Source: CAG-882 sp050874385 (GTDB lineage: Bacteria; Bacillota; Clostridia; Lachnospirales; Lachnospiraceae). Taken from it: a DNA stretch of 64,000 nt. Position numbers and translations under genes: made by a program. The stretch lies in assembly GCA_050874385.1 (NCBI GenBank), contig JBNMKO010000004.1:16341-80340 (forward strand). The letters run 5' to 3'. The notes under the pieces are model-generated. The model was given only the letters and a program-made list of their open reading frames with translations, was not told where the DNA came from and ran no database searches. Below, one piece after another: positions 53,681 to 62,488 of the stretch; position 1 is the first letter of the stretch; every line of letters starts with the position of its first letter.

Positions 53681-53775
53681 CTTGAAAAATCTCCTTCCTA
53701 TTACAATATATTTATGGTTAATAGTCCCTACAGCCAGTAAGGAATTATCCATCTAATATACTTAATTATGTAACA

Positions 53776-53852
53776 TGTCAAGTATTGTCCATGTCTATAT
53801 ACATATTTCTATGTTTTTAACTACTTGACAATTATTCCTTTTATGTTATATG
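53776..53852. promoter_or_regulatory. divergent promoters of the HIT and histidine-kinase-like genes
   Basis: TACTTGACA at 53822-53830 and its exact inverse TGTCAAGTA at 53776-53784 place two TTGACA boxes back to back. On the plus strand TATATG (53847-53852) follows after 16 nt. On the minus strand TATATT follows after about 15 nt. The rest of the 299-bp gap is AT-rich without features. Confidence 0.5.
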
Positions 53853-53979
53853 TTTATTTTAAGTTATTGTGAAGACCACTTTTTATGTTGAATATTTGCA
53901 CGACTATCTATATAATTCAACTATTTTATAGACAGGGTTCTCAATAATTATTACACATTTTTTATTTGTGAGGTACATT

Positions 53980-54708
53980 ATGTTATCTGATAGCGATAAG
54001 CAAATTATTTCAAAATTAAAAACCGAATATCCAGAGGCGTATGATTTTTTTGAACGCCACGAGGCTGAACACCGGGAACTTCTCAAAAAGGGCTGCCATG
54101 ACATACGAAACATTGTCACTTTGTTAAGCGGTTCATATCAACTTTTAGGGCTCACCAACCCACAGCTAAACACCATTCCACGCTTTGTCACAATGGGAAA
54201 TGATATCAAAAGTCTTGTGAAGGCATTCAACGATATAGCTCTTTTCCGATATGCCTCAACCCTGTCACCCACAGACACAAACATATCCGAATTAAAACCA
54301 ATGCTTTTAGAGTACATATCAAACAATTACGCAGATTTTTTGGATGATATCAATATAACCTGCGATACCGATAACGCCTTTATGTGTATTGATGCACCGC
54401 GTCTTGTAAACGCCGTGGGCTGCCTTATAGCAAATGCGACAGAGGCTTCTGATTTCTCAACCAAAATCAATATCGATATCAGACTGTGCGATGAAAACAC
54501 CCTTGTCATATCGGTTAAAAACCACGGAAAATGTCCATCCCCTGACATTGCCGATAGGCTTTTACAGCCATTTTGCACCGACAAGCAGGAGCATCTTGGA
54601 CTTGGACTTGCAATAGCCGCCGAGACGGCAGATGCAATGAACGGAAATGTGAGCTGGGAGCACATCGACGATGGCTTTACCTGTTTTACAATTTCGGTGC
54701 GCTCATAA
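53980..54708 (+). CDS. soluble histidine-kinase-like protein
   Basis: 242 aa from the ATG at 53980 (GTGAGG upstream; an ATG at 53968 is possible). A short helical N-terminus leads to an H-box, CHDIRNIVTLLSG (His40), a dimerisation helix pair and an HATPase_c domain with N-box CLIANATEAS, a G1-like loop and G2 GLGLAIAAETADAMNG. There are no sensor domain, membrane segment or adjacent response regulator. It could receive its signal from a partner protein or be a phosphotransferase. Confidence 0.8.
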   Translation: MLSDSDKQIISKLKTEYPEAYDFFERHEAEHRELLKKGCHDIRNIVTLLSGSYQLLGLTNPQLNTIPRFVTMGNDIKSLVKAFNDIALFRYASTLSPTDTNISELKPMLLEYISNNYADFLDDINITCDTDNAFMCIDAPRLVNAVGCLIANATEASDFSTKINIDIRLCDENTLVISVKNHGKCPSPDIADRLLQPFCTDKQEHLGLGLAIAAETADAMNGNVSWEHIDDGFTCFTISVRS

Positions 54709-54710
54709 CA

Positions 54711-55697
54711 CTAAAATTTAAAGCACTGGTCAAGCATTCTGATATTTTTAAAATTACCCCTTGCGGTCATGCTGCCTGACATGAAAGTCCCCTGAAAGGT
54801 TTGACTTCCCTGAACAATCTTTTCAAGCACAATATTGTCAAGGCGGCATGCCACCTCTGCATTGTCCTTCTCACCAAATCTACAGTCTACATTCTTATTG
54901 TCTATATCTATGACCAGCGTCTTTTTCTTGTCTGTGATATTGATAACATAGCTCGCCTTAAAATCGCTCTGCGGAATAAAGCTATCAGTAAATAACTTTA
55001 TATATCTGTCAACACCGCCCTTGTCCTCATCGCTCATAAGATTTCTGAACATGCTTGCGAGCTCCTCAATATCCTCCTTCTGCTTCTTGATATAGGTGTC
55101 ATCCGAGGCATACTTTGAAAGCTGCTCGGACTCCTGCGGCGTAAGTTTTATCGTTTCGCTTACTATGTTGCTCTTTATCGCATTGTTGCTCGACGGAAGT
55201 GTCTTTGGCTTCTGCGATACAGTCCTGTATATCTCCTCAGCCTTCTTTTCAAATATTTCTTTATATTCGGCATTTAGCTCAAACTCAACCGGGTCGGCAA
55301 CATACCCTGAAAGTCCGTTGCCGCTCTTACCCCCTAAAAGCTCCCACGCGTTTGAAAGGGACATCATCGCCTCCTTCTCCCCGGAAGCCCTCGACATAAC
55401 TATAGGAAACATATACTGCTTTTCAACCATTGACTTATCCGCATACAGCCAGCACGCATCGAGAAACTGATGCATATAGCCTCCAATACCGAACCACTCC
55501 ACTGTAGTTGCCAGTATGACCGCATCTGCCTCCTTCAATGTCTGCGGAAGCGTGGTTATTGCATTCTTCATCTCAAAAAGATTGTACTTCTCCACATTTA
55601 CCCTGAGTTCATTAAAAACATCCGTCATTTTATTCAATACTGTCACAGTAGGGTCGTCAACAAGACCTCTTCCACCGTAATATACGTTTATGTTCAT
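54711..55697 (-). CDS. flavodoxin-like NAD(P)H:FMN reductase fused to an SCP2-like domain
   Basis: 328 aa. Residues 1-160 form a flavodoxin/FMN-reductase fold (MNINVYYGGRGL, DAVILATTVEWFGIGGYMHQFLDAC). A linker of about 60 residues follows, then an SCP2 sterol-carrier-like domain (about 200-328: ASYVINITDKKKTLVIDID, ADVEVACRL-like strand, FMSGSMTARGNFKNIRMLDQCF), which in other proteins binds lipids. The combination is uncommon; I infer FMN-dependent reduction of a hydrophobic substrate. It overlaps the rhomboid gene by 4 nt (ATGA). Confidence 0.75.
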   Translation of the reverse strand: MNINVYYGGRGLVDDPTVTVLNKMTDVFNELRVNVEKYNLFEMKNAITTLPQTLKEADAVILATTVEWFGIGGYMHQFLDACWLYADKSMVEKQYMFPIVMSRASGEKEAMMSLSNAWELLGGKSGNGLSGYVADPVEFELNAEYKEIFEKKAEEIYRTVSQKPKTLPSSNNAIKSNIVSETIKLTPQESEQLSKYASDDTYIKKQKEDIEELASMFRNLMSDEDKGGVDRYIKLFTDSFIPQSDFKASYVINITDKKKTLVIDIDNKNVDCRFGEKDNAEVACRLDNIVLEKIVQGSQTFQGTFMSGSMTARGNFKNIRMLDQCFKF

Positions 55698-56719
55698 AAA
55701 CTTGTTCCTCTCCGTTTTCTATATATCAATGCTGCTAAGATAAAACCCGCAACAAGACCTCCAATATGTGCACTGTTGCTCGTAGTGGCGCTGCGAAGCC
55801 CAAGATAAATACTCATTACAATAAACAACCCCAGCTTTGATGCCGACAAATCTTCAAGATGTCCTTTGTTGACAATCACAATATAAAACAATGCTCCGAC
55901 AACCGAAAATATAGCACCCGATGCCCCTACACAGCACACATTTATGTCTGCAATATTATAGTAAATCAGCGCGGCAATATTTGCAAGCAAACCTCCCAAA
56001 ATATACATTATAAAATATTTCAAATGCCCAACTGCCCTCTCCAAATTGTCACCTATGAAAAACAGCACAAGCATATTATTGAAAAGGTGTGAAAAGCCTG
56101 CATGCATAAACATGGATGTGAACAGCCTGTAATACTCACCTTTTTTTAGAATAAGCTGCACATTGAGCGCTCCATGTGAGAGCATATATGACGTATCAAG
56201 TGTATTTCCTTTTATCTCCATGATGACAAAAATTATCATGTTAACCAAAATCAAAATCCAATTTATATATGCGGGCCTCATATTCTTCAACGAAATTTTT
56301 TGCTTCTGAATATCATTATTGTCACTAAGTTCATCAAAATTCTCTATCTGCTGTCTTATACCTGCAAATTCCTCAGGCTGCTCTTCATATATTATAAGCC
56401 GTCCCGACACCTCATCCATAAACCATACTGGAAACCTCGCCGCAGTATTCCTCTTTGAAATTGACGTATCGTATGTGCATATAATATTTAACAGCATACA
56501 GTTAAAAACACCTTTACCTGCAAAAAAGGATACTATATTCTTGTTATTTACATCAAGCATATCGGGTGAAATACCCGCAAAGGCGGACTCATTCCACACA
56601 AATACAACATTCATCCTCTCCTGCCTGTAGCAGTAATATATATTAAACGAATTGTTCTGCTCCCTAAGCTGGCTAAATCCGGCAGCTTCAACCGCCTTAC
56701 AGCACACATCAAACATCAT
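55694..56719 (-). CDS. rhomboid-family intramembrane serine protease
   Basis: 341 aa. A soluble N-terminal domain (1-150) precedes six membrane segments. Motifs: MFMHAGFSHLFNNMLVLFFIGDNLE, the catalytic Ser in GASGAIF and the catalytic His in SAHIGGLVAGF. It cleaves membrane proteins within the bilayer. It lies downstream of the FHA/Tad genes on the same strand, so pilins or TadE proteins are conceivable substrates (inference). Confidence 0.92.
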   Translation of the reverse strand: MMFDVCCKAVEAAGFSQLREQNNSFNIYYCYRQERMNVVFVWNESAFAGISPDMLDVNNKNIVSFFAGKGVFNCMLLNIICTYDTSISKRNTAARFPVWFMDEVSGRLIIYEEQPEEFAGIRQQIENFDELSDNNDIQKQKISLKNMRPAYINWILILVNMIIFVIMEIKGNTLDTSYMLSHGALNVQLILKKGEYYRLFTSMFMHAGFSHLFNNMLVLFFIGDNLERAVGHLKYFIMYILGGLLANIAALIYYNIADINVCCVGASGAIFSVVGALFYIVIVNKGHLEDLSASKLGLFIVMSIYLGLRSATTSNSAHIGGLVAGFILAALIYRKRRGTSL

Positions 56720-56753
56720 AAACTAAGCCTCCATACAGCCTAGCTTATCATTA

Positions 56754-58049
56754 TTAGCTTACGGTGTCAATCAGCTCAAAGCTGCTGCCGGCAAGTCTTA
56801 TAACATCCCCATTTTTTATGGGACACAGCTCATATACACTTATCCTCCTGTCATTTATCCATGTCCCGTTAGTAGAGTTCATATCCTTAATAAACACCAT
56901 CTCCCCCTCCATGGTTATGCGCGCATGTAGCCTGCTTATCCCGCTGTCCTTTATTATTATATCCGCAGCCGCACCGCTCCCCACACTCACGGAATCTTCC
57001 ATTATCAGATATTCATCACCTGTCTGTCCTGACTTTGACACGCGGCGCAGACATTTTAACGGCTGTGCACCTATAACAACTGTGGCTGCTTCCATTGTAT
57101 CATGGCTTCCACCAGTCTGAACATCCATCTCATAACGATTTTCGTCATGCTGCACATCACCTGTCTGTGTGTAAACTTTTATCTGCGGATTTTGTGTTTC
57201 ATATGGAAGCCTAATCTCACTAGTAACGATTTTATCCCATGTTGGACCTTTTAGAACAATCACAAAAACTACAGCAAGCACCGCTATTCCAATCAAAGCC
57301 GTTATCGCCGCAGTCACAATTCCCCATATAAGCCCCGACAAAACAGCTAAGCCCGTCACTAAGCCCGAGCCGATGAGCAAAAATTTTACATTTGGCACCT
57401 TTTTTTCGTGCTCCTCCTTTACTGCCTCCTCGGACAAGGAGGGATAAGTCTTTCGGTTAAGTTCATATCCAACAGACTGTGCGCCATTCTCCGTGTCAGT
57501 TTCTTTTTTACTGGTAAATTCATCAAGATTTTCAAAAATCTTTTGCAGTGAAATCTCATCACGACACACTCTTTTATATAAACCATACCCCAAAATGACA
57601 GCGTCGCTGTCCCTATGGTCAAGATGTCCAAGTATGTACTCAAACACCCTCTTTATTCCCGCTCTGGCATCCGACATAAGCTCAGAATTGTACACATACT
57701 TCCACGAGAAATTGTTTATTCCGCAGAATATATATTTTGTATCAAATAAAACTCCATTTATATCGAGCATATATCTGTCCATCGCCTGAATTATCCCATT
57801 TATTGAGTTCGCTATTGACAATATATCATCCTTTGCAAACTCACCTTTGACATATCTCTCCTCTAATGGAATACAGCCCGATATATCATAAAGATAGCTT
57901 GTCGTATTATTTACAACGGATTTTCTCACGGGGAGCAAACCCTCAACCGAATTGTTCTCAACCATTTTCATTGTGTAGTCACTGGGCTTATCCTGCTCCC
58001 CCGTGATACTCAGATAATTTTTGTTTAACTCCCTGATAAATTCAATCAT
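56754..58049 (-). CDS. FHA-domain membrane protein of the Tad locus
   Basis: 431 aa from the ATG at 58049 (GGGGAGG 10 nt upstream). The N-terminal 190 residues resemble DUF6382, found in clostridial FHA proteins. Two adjacent membrane segments lie at about 220-265. The C-terminal FHA domain (335-431: SVSVGSGAAADIIIKDSGISRLHARI, DMNSTNGTWINDRRI) should bind phosphothreonine. It overlaps the TadE gene by 8 nt. It may connect pilus assembly to Ser/Thr kinase signalling. Confidence 0.85.
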   Translation of the reverse strand: MIEFIRELNKNYLSITGEQDKPSDYTMKMVENNSVEGLLPVRKSVVNNTTSYLYDISGCIPLEERYVKGEFAKDDILSIANSINGIIQAMDRYMLDINGVLFDTKYIFCGINNFSWKYVYNSELMSDARAGIKRVFEYILGHLDHRDSDAVILGYGLYKRVCRDEISLQKIFENLDEFTSKKETDTENGAQSVGYELNRKTYPSLSEEAVKEEHEKKVPNVKFLLIGSGLVTGLAVLSGLIWGIVTAAITALIGIAVLAVVFVIVLKGPTWDKIVTSEIRLPYETQNPQIKVYTQTGDVQHDENRYEMDVQTGGSHDTMEAATVVIGAQPLKCLRRVSKSGQTGDEYLIMEDSVSVGSGAAADIIIKDSGISRLHARITMEGEMVFIKDMNSTNGTWINDRRISVYELCPIKNGDVIRLAGSSFELIDTVS

Positions 58050-58470
58050 AAGTTTCAAGCCTCCCCACATGCGCTCTTATTATATGTATATACCTTACAA
58101 CCATGCTGTTCTTTAAAGTGCTTTTCCCATCCACATCAAGGACAGCCTTGCTCTCATCTATCACAATATCATTTCTATATTCACTGATATTTTCCCTCAA
58201 ATACTGCTTTTCAATCTCAGCCTTTATATCCTTTTGCTTTATAATTTTCTCATTCACAATTCTCTTCACATCAAGGCTCTGGGTGCGTGCACTATAATAA
58301 TTTTTCTCAATCCCCTCCATGCGGATTTCAAGATACATTTCAAGGCTTTTATCCACCGCATTGTTGTATATTTTAAAACCAAATTTTAACAGCCCCATTA
58401 TTATAAAAAATACAATGGGAAACACAAAGGATGCCTCAACTGTGATATATCCTCCTACAGTTTTCCTCAT
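58042..58470 (-). CDS. TadE-like pseudopilin or pilus assembly protein
   Basis: 142 aa from the ATG at 58470, which overlaps the prepilin peptidase stop (ATGA); the frame upstream is the shadow of that gene. The N-terminal GGYITVEASFVFPIVFFIIMGLLKFG is the TadE membrane helix with its conserved Glu. The rest is a soluble outer domain. Confidence 0.83.
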   Translation of the reverse strand: MRKTVGGYITVEASFVFPIVFFIIMGLLKFGFKIYNNAVDKSLEMYLEIRMEGIEKNYYSARTQSLDVKRIVNEKIIKQKDIKAEIEKQYLRENISEYRNDIVIDESKAVLDVDGKSTLKNSMVVRYIHIIRAHVGRLETYD

Positions 58471-58925
58471 GCTAGAAATCCCCCCTCCCCCTGACATAAT
58501 TTTGCAATAAACACCACAACATAAACAGCCGTCACAAACGGTATAAACGGCAAAGCATAGCTTCTGCTCTTTTTTAATGCCATAATTTTTATTGTCCCAT
58601 AAATTCCCGCAAGCAGCATTGACCCCCACAAAATTCCAAGAACCTTCTCCGGCTCCATGCACATTCCAAGCACAATAAAAACAATTCCATCACCGTACCC
58701 TATTCTCTGCCTTGAAATCCATGCGCACACAATAAGAAGAATACCGACACCTGCCCCAAAAATTATGTTGCTGATACGATGCCCATACACAGCCAAGCCA
58801 AAAATCATGTCAAATACCCCTGCCACAGCCGCCGCCCTGACATCAATTTTCTTTTTTCTTATGTCCACAACACTCTCGTACACAAGAAAAACAAGTGTAA
58901 TTATATATACCGCCATACCTGCCAA
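58467..58925 (-). CDS. A24 prepilin peptidase (TadV/CpaA-like)
   Basis: 152 aa, four or five membrane segments. One catalytic Asp sits in YESVVDIRKKKID and the other in GYGDGIVFIVLGM, the hallmark of A24 aspartic prepilin peptidases. It is short, as TadV/CpaA enzymes are, and lacks the methylase part. It would process the Flp pilin and possibly the TadE-like proteins. Confidence 0.9.
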   Translation of the reverse strand: MAGMAVYIITLVFLVYESVVDIRKKKIDVRAAAVAGVFDMIFGLAVYGHRISNIIFGAGVGILLIVCAWISRQRIGYGDGIVFIVLGMCMEPEKVLGILWGSMLLAGIYGTIKIMALKKSRSYALPFIPFVTAVYVVVFIAKLCQGEGGFLA

Positions 58926-58949
58926 TCTCCCAAGTTTTTTATCCGCAAG

Positions 58950-59945
58950 CTACTCTTTATTTTTGCTCCTGTCCCTGCACTTAGAACAGAGTCTTCTGTC
59001 TCCCAACTCGTCGGAAGATATCTCCAAAATATTGTGGTATATTGTCCTGCACTTGTCATCCACATGATATACTTCACCGTATTTTGAGATATACACATCC
59101 TCCATATTGGTTATATTTTTAACACATGTTGAACATGGATAATATTTCCCTCCGGACGCATTTCTTTTATCATCCACATCAATGTATTTTATCTTTGTAA
59201 GGTCTATCGACAGATAAGTGCAGTCCTTGTAAATATGGTAGACCGTTCCCGATTTTGTCACATACACCTTGTCCGCATTTTCACTCTCTCCATCCTTTGA
59301 GCTGTCAAGCCTTGTAACGCCCGTCCACTTGCTCATACCTGCCCTTGCGACAACCGGAACACTGCCTATGCCGAAAAAGTTGTACATCGGCTTTAGTCTA
59401 TAGCTTAAAATGACATCTATATTCCTTGCACCTGTATCCATTGAAAAAATTACATTAATTCCATCCTTGCCGCCCTCTATCCATGGCAGTTCAAAAAAAT
59501 CGTCTCCAAGCTCACTCACAACCATATATTTTACAAGAAGCTCCGTCACACCATTCTCAACTATACTGACAGCCGCCTTATAGTCCTCCCCCGTTATCTC
59601 ATCCGGAAGGCATTGCTCTATCGACTCTGTAAGAAAAGAATATCCTGCCACCTTGATTGTCTGGTGGTACAGTGCCGACTGAACCCTTAGCTGAATATTC
59701 ATAAATATCATTATCTGAATAAGTGAAACTATGGCAAAGATGAACATCGGCATCACCAAAGATGCCTCAACTGTTATGCTCGCGTTTAAGGTGACATAAG
59801 GAGCCCTTCCATGTGAAAAGCTGACACGGTAATAATGGGGGATACCATTTTCAGCCTTTAAATTCTCTTTTTTGTTTTGTGTGTTTGTATCGTTTATATT
59901 TTTATCTGCTTTAACAATAGCTGCATATTCACATGTAAAGGGCAT
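58950..59945 (-). CDS. TadE/TadF-like membrane protein with Cys motifs
   Basis: 331 aa. A basic N-terminus, then one TadE-type helix (about 55-80: TLNASITVEASLVMPMFIFAIVSLIQ) and a long outer domain. The C-terminal part carries two similar units, each reading V[YH]H[IV]..[CD]. plus a CSTC or CSKC pair (PCSTCVKNI and LCSKCRDRS), possibly metal or disulfide sites. Confidence 0.78.
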   Translation of the reverse strand: MPFTCEYAAIVKADKNINDTNTQNKKENLKAENGIPHYYRVSFSHGRAPYVTLNASITVEASLVMPMFIFAIVSLIQIMIFMNIQLRVQSALYHQTIKVAGYSFLTESIEQCLPDEITGEDYKAAVSIVENGVTELLVKYMVVSELGDDFFELPWIEGGKDGINVIFSMDTGARNIDVILSYRLKPMYNFFGIGSVPVVARAGMSKWTGVTRLDSSKDGESENADKVYVTKSGTVYHIYKDCTYLSIDLTKIKYIDVDDKRNASGGKYYPCSTCVKNITNMEDVYISKYGEVYHVDDKCRTIYHNILEISSDELGDRRLCSKCRDRSKNKE

Positions 59946-59976
59946 CTTACATCACCTCCAACAACGCCATATTTAA

Positions 59977-62163
59977 TTAATAAGTATAACTGCATTTATA
60001 TGTATACTTCGTCTTTCCCTCCCCGACATGGTACAAAACCGATATATCAAGCCCGTATATATAATTTTTTAATCTGAAATTATCAACCCCTTGTAAAATC
60101 ATATACATTTCCACCACCGCCATAGAGCGGAATGCCTTATCCTGCGCATTTTTGCTAAGTATTAAAGCCGCAAGGTACTGCCCGTAATCAAAGCCGTCAT
60201 CGCCGCCGTCATCCGAGACCGCATCAAGTTTTCCGGCTATAAGGTCATCAAGCTCAAGCTTCCACTCACCTTTTTTCTTTAATATTGGAACCTTTTTTCC
60301 CGACATGAGCTGTCTCATATCCACAACCGTCTCTCCAACCGCCCATGCCGTCAAAATCACATATTGAAGTGCTTTTACAAGTGGCACTATCCCTGTAAAT
60401 CCAAGCGCAGCCATAGCGACATTATATGCCTCGCTCTTTTTTGCCGCATCGGTGAGAATGTATATCATATTGCATCCAAGTCTCATGGCAGAAACCTCAA
60501 TAACCGCCGCTTTAAGATTTTCCTTGTCGGAACTTTTCCCAAACATTATGTACTCCTGTTCATAATCAAGATAACCCTCCCCGTCATTGTCAATATAGTT
60601 ATCAAAACTTTCCATAATATATATGTTAAACAGCGCTTCATTCATAAAATCCGCCGCCGCGTCCTCTATATACTGCGCCCTGTCACCCCTTTCGCCGTAC
60701 AAATCCGCAAGCTTCATATTTCCTATCGACTTTTCGGATATTTTTGTGCCGGACGGAAGTATAAGTCCCAACATTCCATCTGCCGTATAATCATATATAC
60801 AGCCAAGAATTGATTTGTCCTCGTCCCTGCACGCCACATCATTGTAATCGAGCCACATTGAATCTGTTCTGTACCATTGAAGCTGCTCAAATGCTTTTTT
60901 ATAACTGTTGTAAGTATCCACAGCTTTAGATATATCCATTTTATATTCAGACATAAATGATATATTTTTACAGTATGCGTGCGCCTGATTTATCACTTCA
61001 AGATTGTTTTTAAGTGCCTCGTACATCGCATCCACATCGCCGAGCTTTTTTAAAATCTTATCCCTCTCATCCTCCACTGACTTGAGATTGTCTCTAAGAC
61101 CTTCAAGACTGTCCTGACTTATATGTGATATCGAGGAAATATATTGTTCTGCCGCACTTATCTTTTCCGATATAAGTGTCTGCTGTCCTCTTATATCATC
61201 AATAATATTTAAGGATTTCTCTACTTCCTGCTGCATATTTTTAAGAAATTTTCTTATCACATTTCCAAGCCCTACAAGCTCCTCAATATCATCACTTTTT
61301 CTGTCAATCACGTCCGAAAATTTTCCCAGAAAAGTATCCCTGAACGCGTATACATCGAATATACTCCCCTTAACCTTCTCATATATGCGATAATCGTTTA
61401 TGCTTATATTCTCCTGATTGACATCCACACTTCCCCCGGGGCCAAGTCTTTTCACATACTCATCCCTGCATTTGAGCTTGTCAAAATTTACACCATTGCT
61501 TCCCGTCTCTACGCCGTCGACATGTTCTATAAGACTTAAATACTTATTATAAAAATCCGATACCTGCTCCATGCAGTCATCGATAACCTTTGACGCTGCC
61601 TTTACCTCCTTGCTCTCTTTTTCAACATTCTCAAGTCCAAGAAGGCTCTCCAAAAATTTTGCGGTGTAATCTATTTTTGCATAATCGTTTACATCTTTTC
61701 TCCATATAAGACCAAACGCATCCGCTGCGGTGAGAACCCCTGTCACCTTCACCTCATCTATCCCGATATCATAAAAATCCGTTCCCTCTGTGAGAACAAG
61801 ACCTGCATCCATATCAAGGCAGTTTTTTATCTTTTCCTCAATCGTCTCCGATATATATTTCTCATCAAGTGAGTCACCGCCATCTGCACCGTCAAATAAA
61901 AGAACTTCGTATTTGTCGAGCAGTTCTCTCTCAAACCCCGAAAACATGCCGTCAAGTGCCATATCGGCGGACATAGCGACCATAGCCCTCGCTCCCTGTT
62001 GCCTTGCTCCCTCGATTAAAACAACAACCACGGACACAACAAGCATGAACGACATAGCGGCAAAGATGGTAACACTCCCCACATATTTCCCCTTATCAAC
62101 CAATACTCCATTTTTGTAAGACATTTTTGCCACCACCTTTTTACACCCGGCTGCAAAAGCCAC
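59977..62163 (-). CDS. DUF5702-type TadG-like protein
   Basis: 728 aa. One N-terminal membrane helix preceded by a GSVTIFAAMSFMLVVSVVVVLIEGARQQ motif, as in TadG/TadE proteins, then a large outer domain with a long coiled-coil section (about 320-420). I recall this as DUF5702, present in clostridial Tad loci. A structural or tip component of the pilus machine is likely. It starts 20 nt after the Flp gene. Confidence 0.75.
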   Translation of the reverse strand: MAFAAGCKKVVAKMSYKNGVLVDKGKYVGSVTIFAAMSFMLVVSVVVVLIEGARQQGARAMVAMSADMALDGMFSGFERELLDKYEVLLFDGADGGDSLDEKYISETIEEKIKNCLDMDAGLVLTEGTDFYDIGIDEVKVTGVLTAADAFGLIWRKDVNDYAKIDYTAKFLESLLGLENVEKESKEVKAASKVIDDCMEQVSDFYNKYLSLIEHVDGVETGSNGVNFDKLKCRDEYVKRLGPGGSVDVNQENISINDYRIYEKVKGSIFDVYAFRDTFLGKFSDVIDRKSDDIEELVGLGNVIRKFLKNMQQEVEKSLNIIDDIRGQQTLISEKISAAEQYISSISHISQDSLEGLRDNLKSVEDERDKILKKLGDVDAMYEALKNNLEVINQAHAYCKNISFMSEYKMDISKAVDTYNSYKKAFEQLQWYRTDSMWLDYNDVACRDEDKSILGCIYDYTADGMLGLILPSGTKISEKSIGNMKLADLYGERGDRAQYIEDAAADFMNEALFNIYIMESFDNYIDNDGEGYLDYEQEYIMFGKSSDKENLKAAVIEVSAMRLGCNMIYILTDAAKKSEAYNVAMAALGFTGIVPLVKALQYVILTAWAVGETVVDMRQLMSGKKVPILKKKGEWKLELDDLIAGKLDAVSDDGGDDGFDYGQYLAALILSKNAQDKAFRSMAVVEMYMILQGVDNFRLKNYIYGLDISVLYHVGEGKTKYTYKCSYTY

Positions 62164-62183
62164 AGCCGGATAACCATTACCTT

Positions 62184-62378
62184 TTACACGCTGCGAGCCT
62201 GACTTGAAATCTTTTGAAAAATTTCTTTTACAAGAGATGTAAGCTGGGATTTAAAGATTAATACAAGACTAATAAGAACAACTATTATAAGAATTATCTC
62301 TATGACACCCATACCCTTCTCTTTTCTGCCGACAGCTCTCTTAACTCCAAAATAAGCTTTCCACAAAATATTTGCCAT
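62184..62378 (-). CDS. Flp-type pilin
   Basis: 64 aa from the ATG at 62378 (AAGGGGGTGAGG upstream). A short basic leader with RKEKGMGVIEIILIIVVLISLVLIF: cleavage after the Gly preceding Met, and Glu at position +4 or +5 of the hydrophobic helix, as in Flp/type IVb pilins. It is the probable pilus subunit and substrate of the A24 peptidase nearby. Confidence 0.85.
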   Translation of the reverse strand: MANILWKAYFGVKRAVGRKEKGMGVIEIILIIVVLISLVLIFKSQLTSLVKEIFQKISSQARSV

Positions 62379-62488
62379 GACCTCACCCCCTTTCCACATA
62401 CATCATAGGACATCTTCTGTTCCCAATACTGTGGTTATCAACTAAACTATGTTTAAGCCGCTTATCGGTTATCCCAATAGACCAACAA

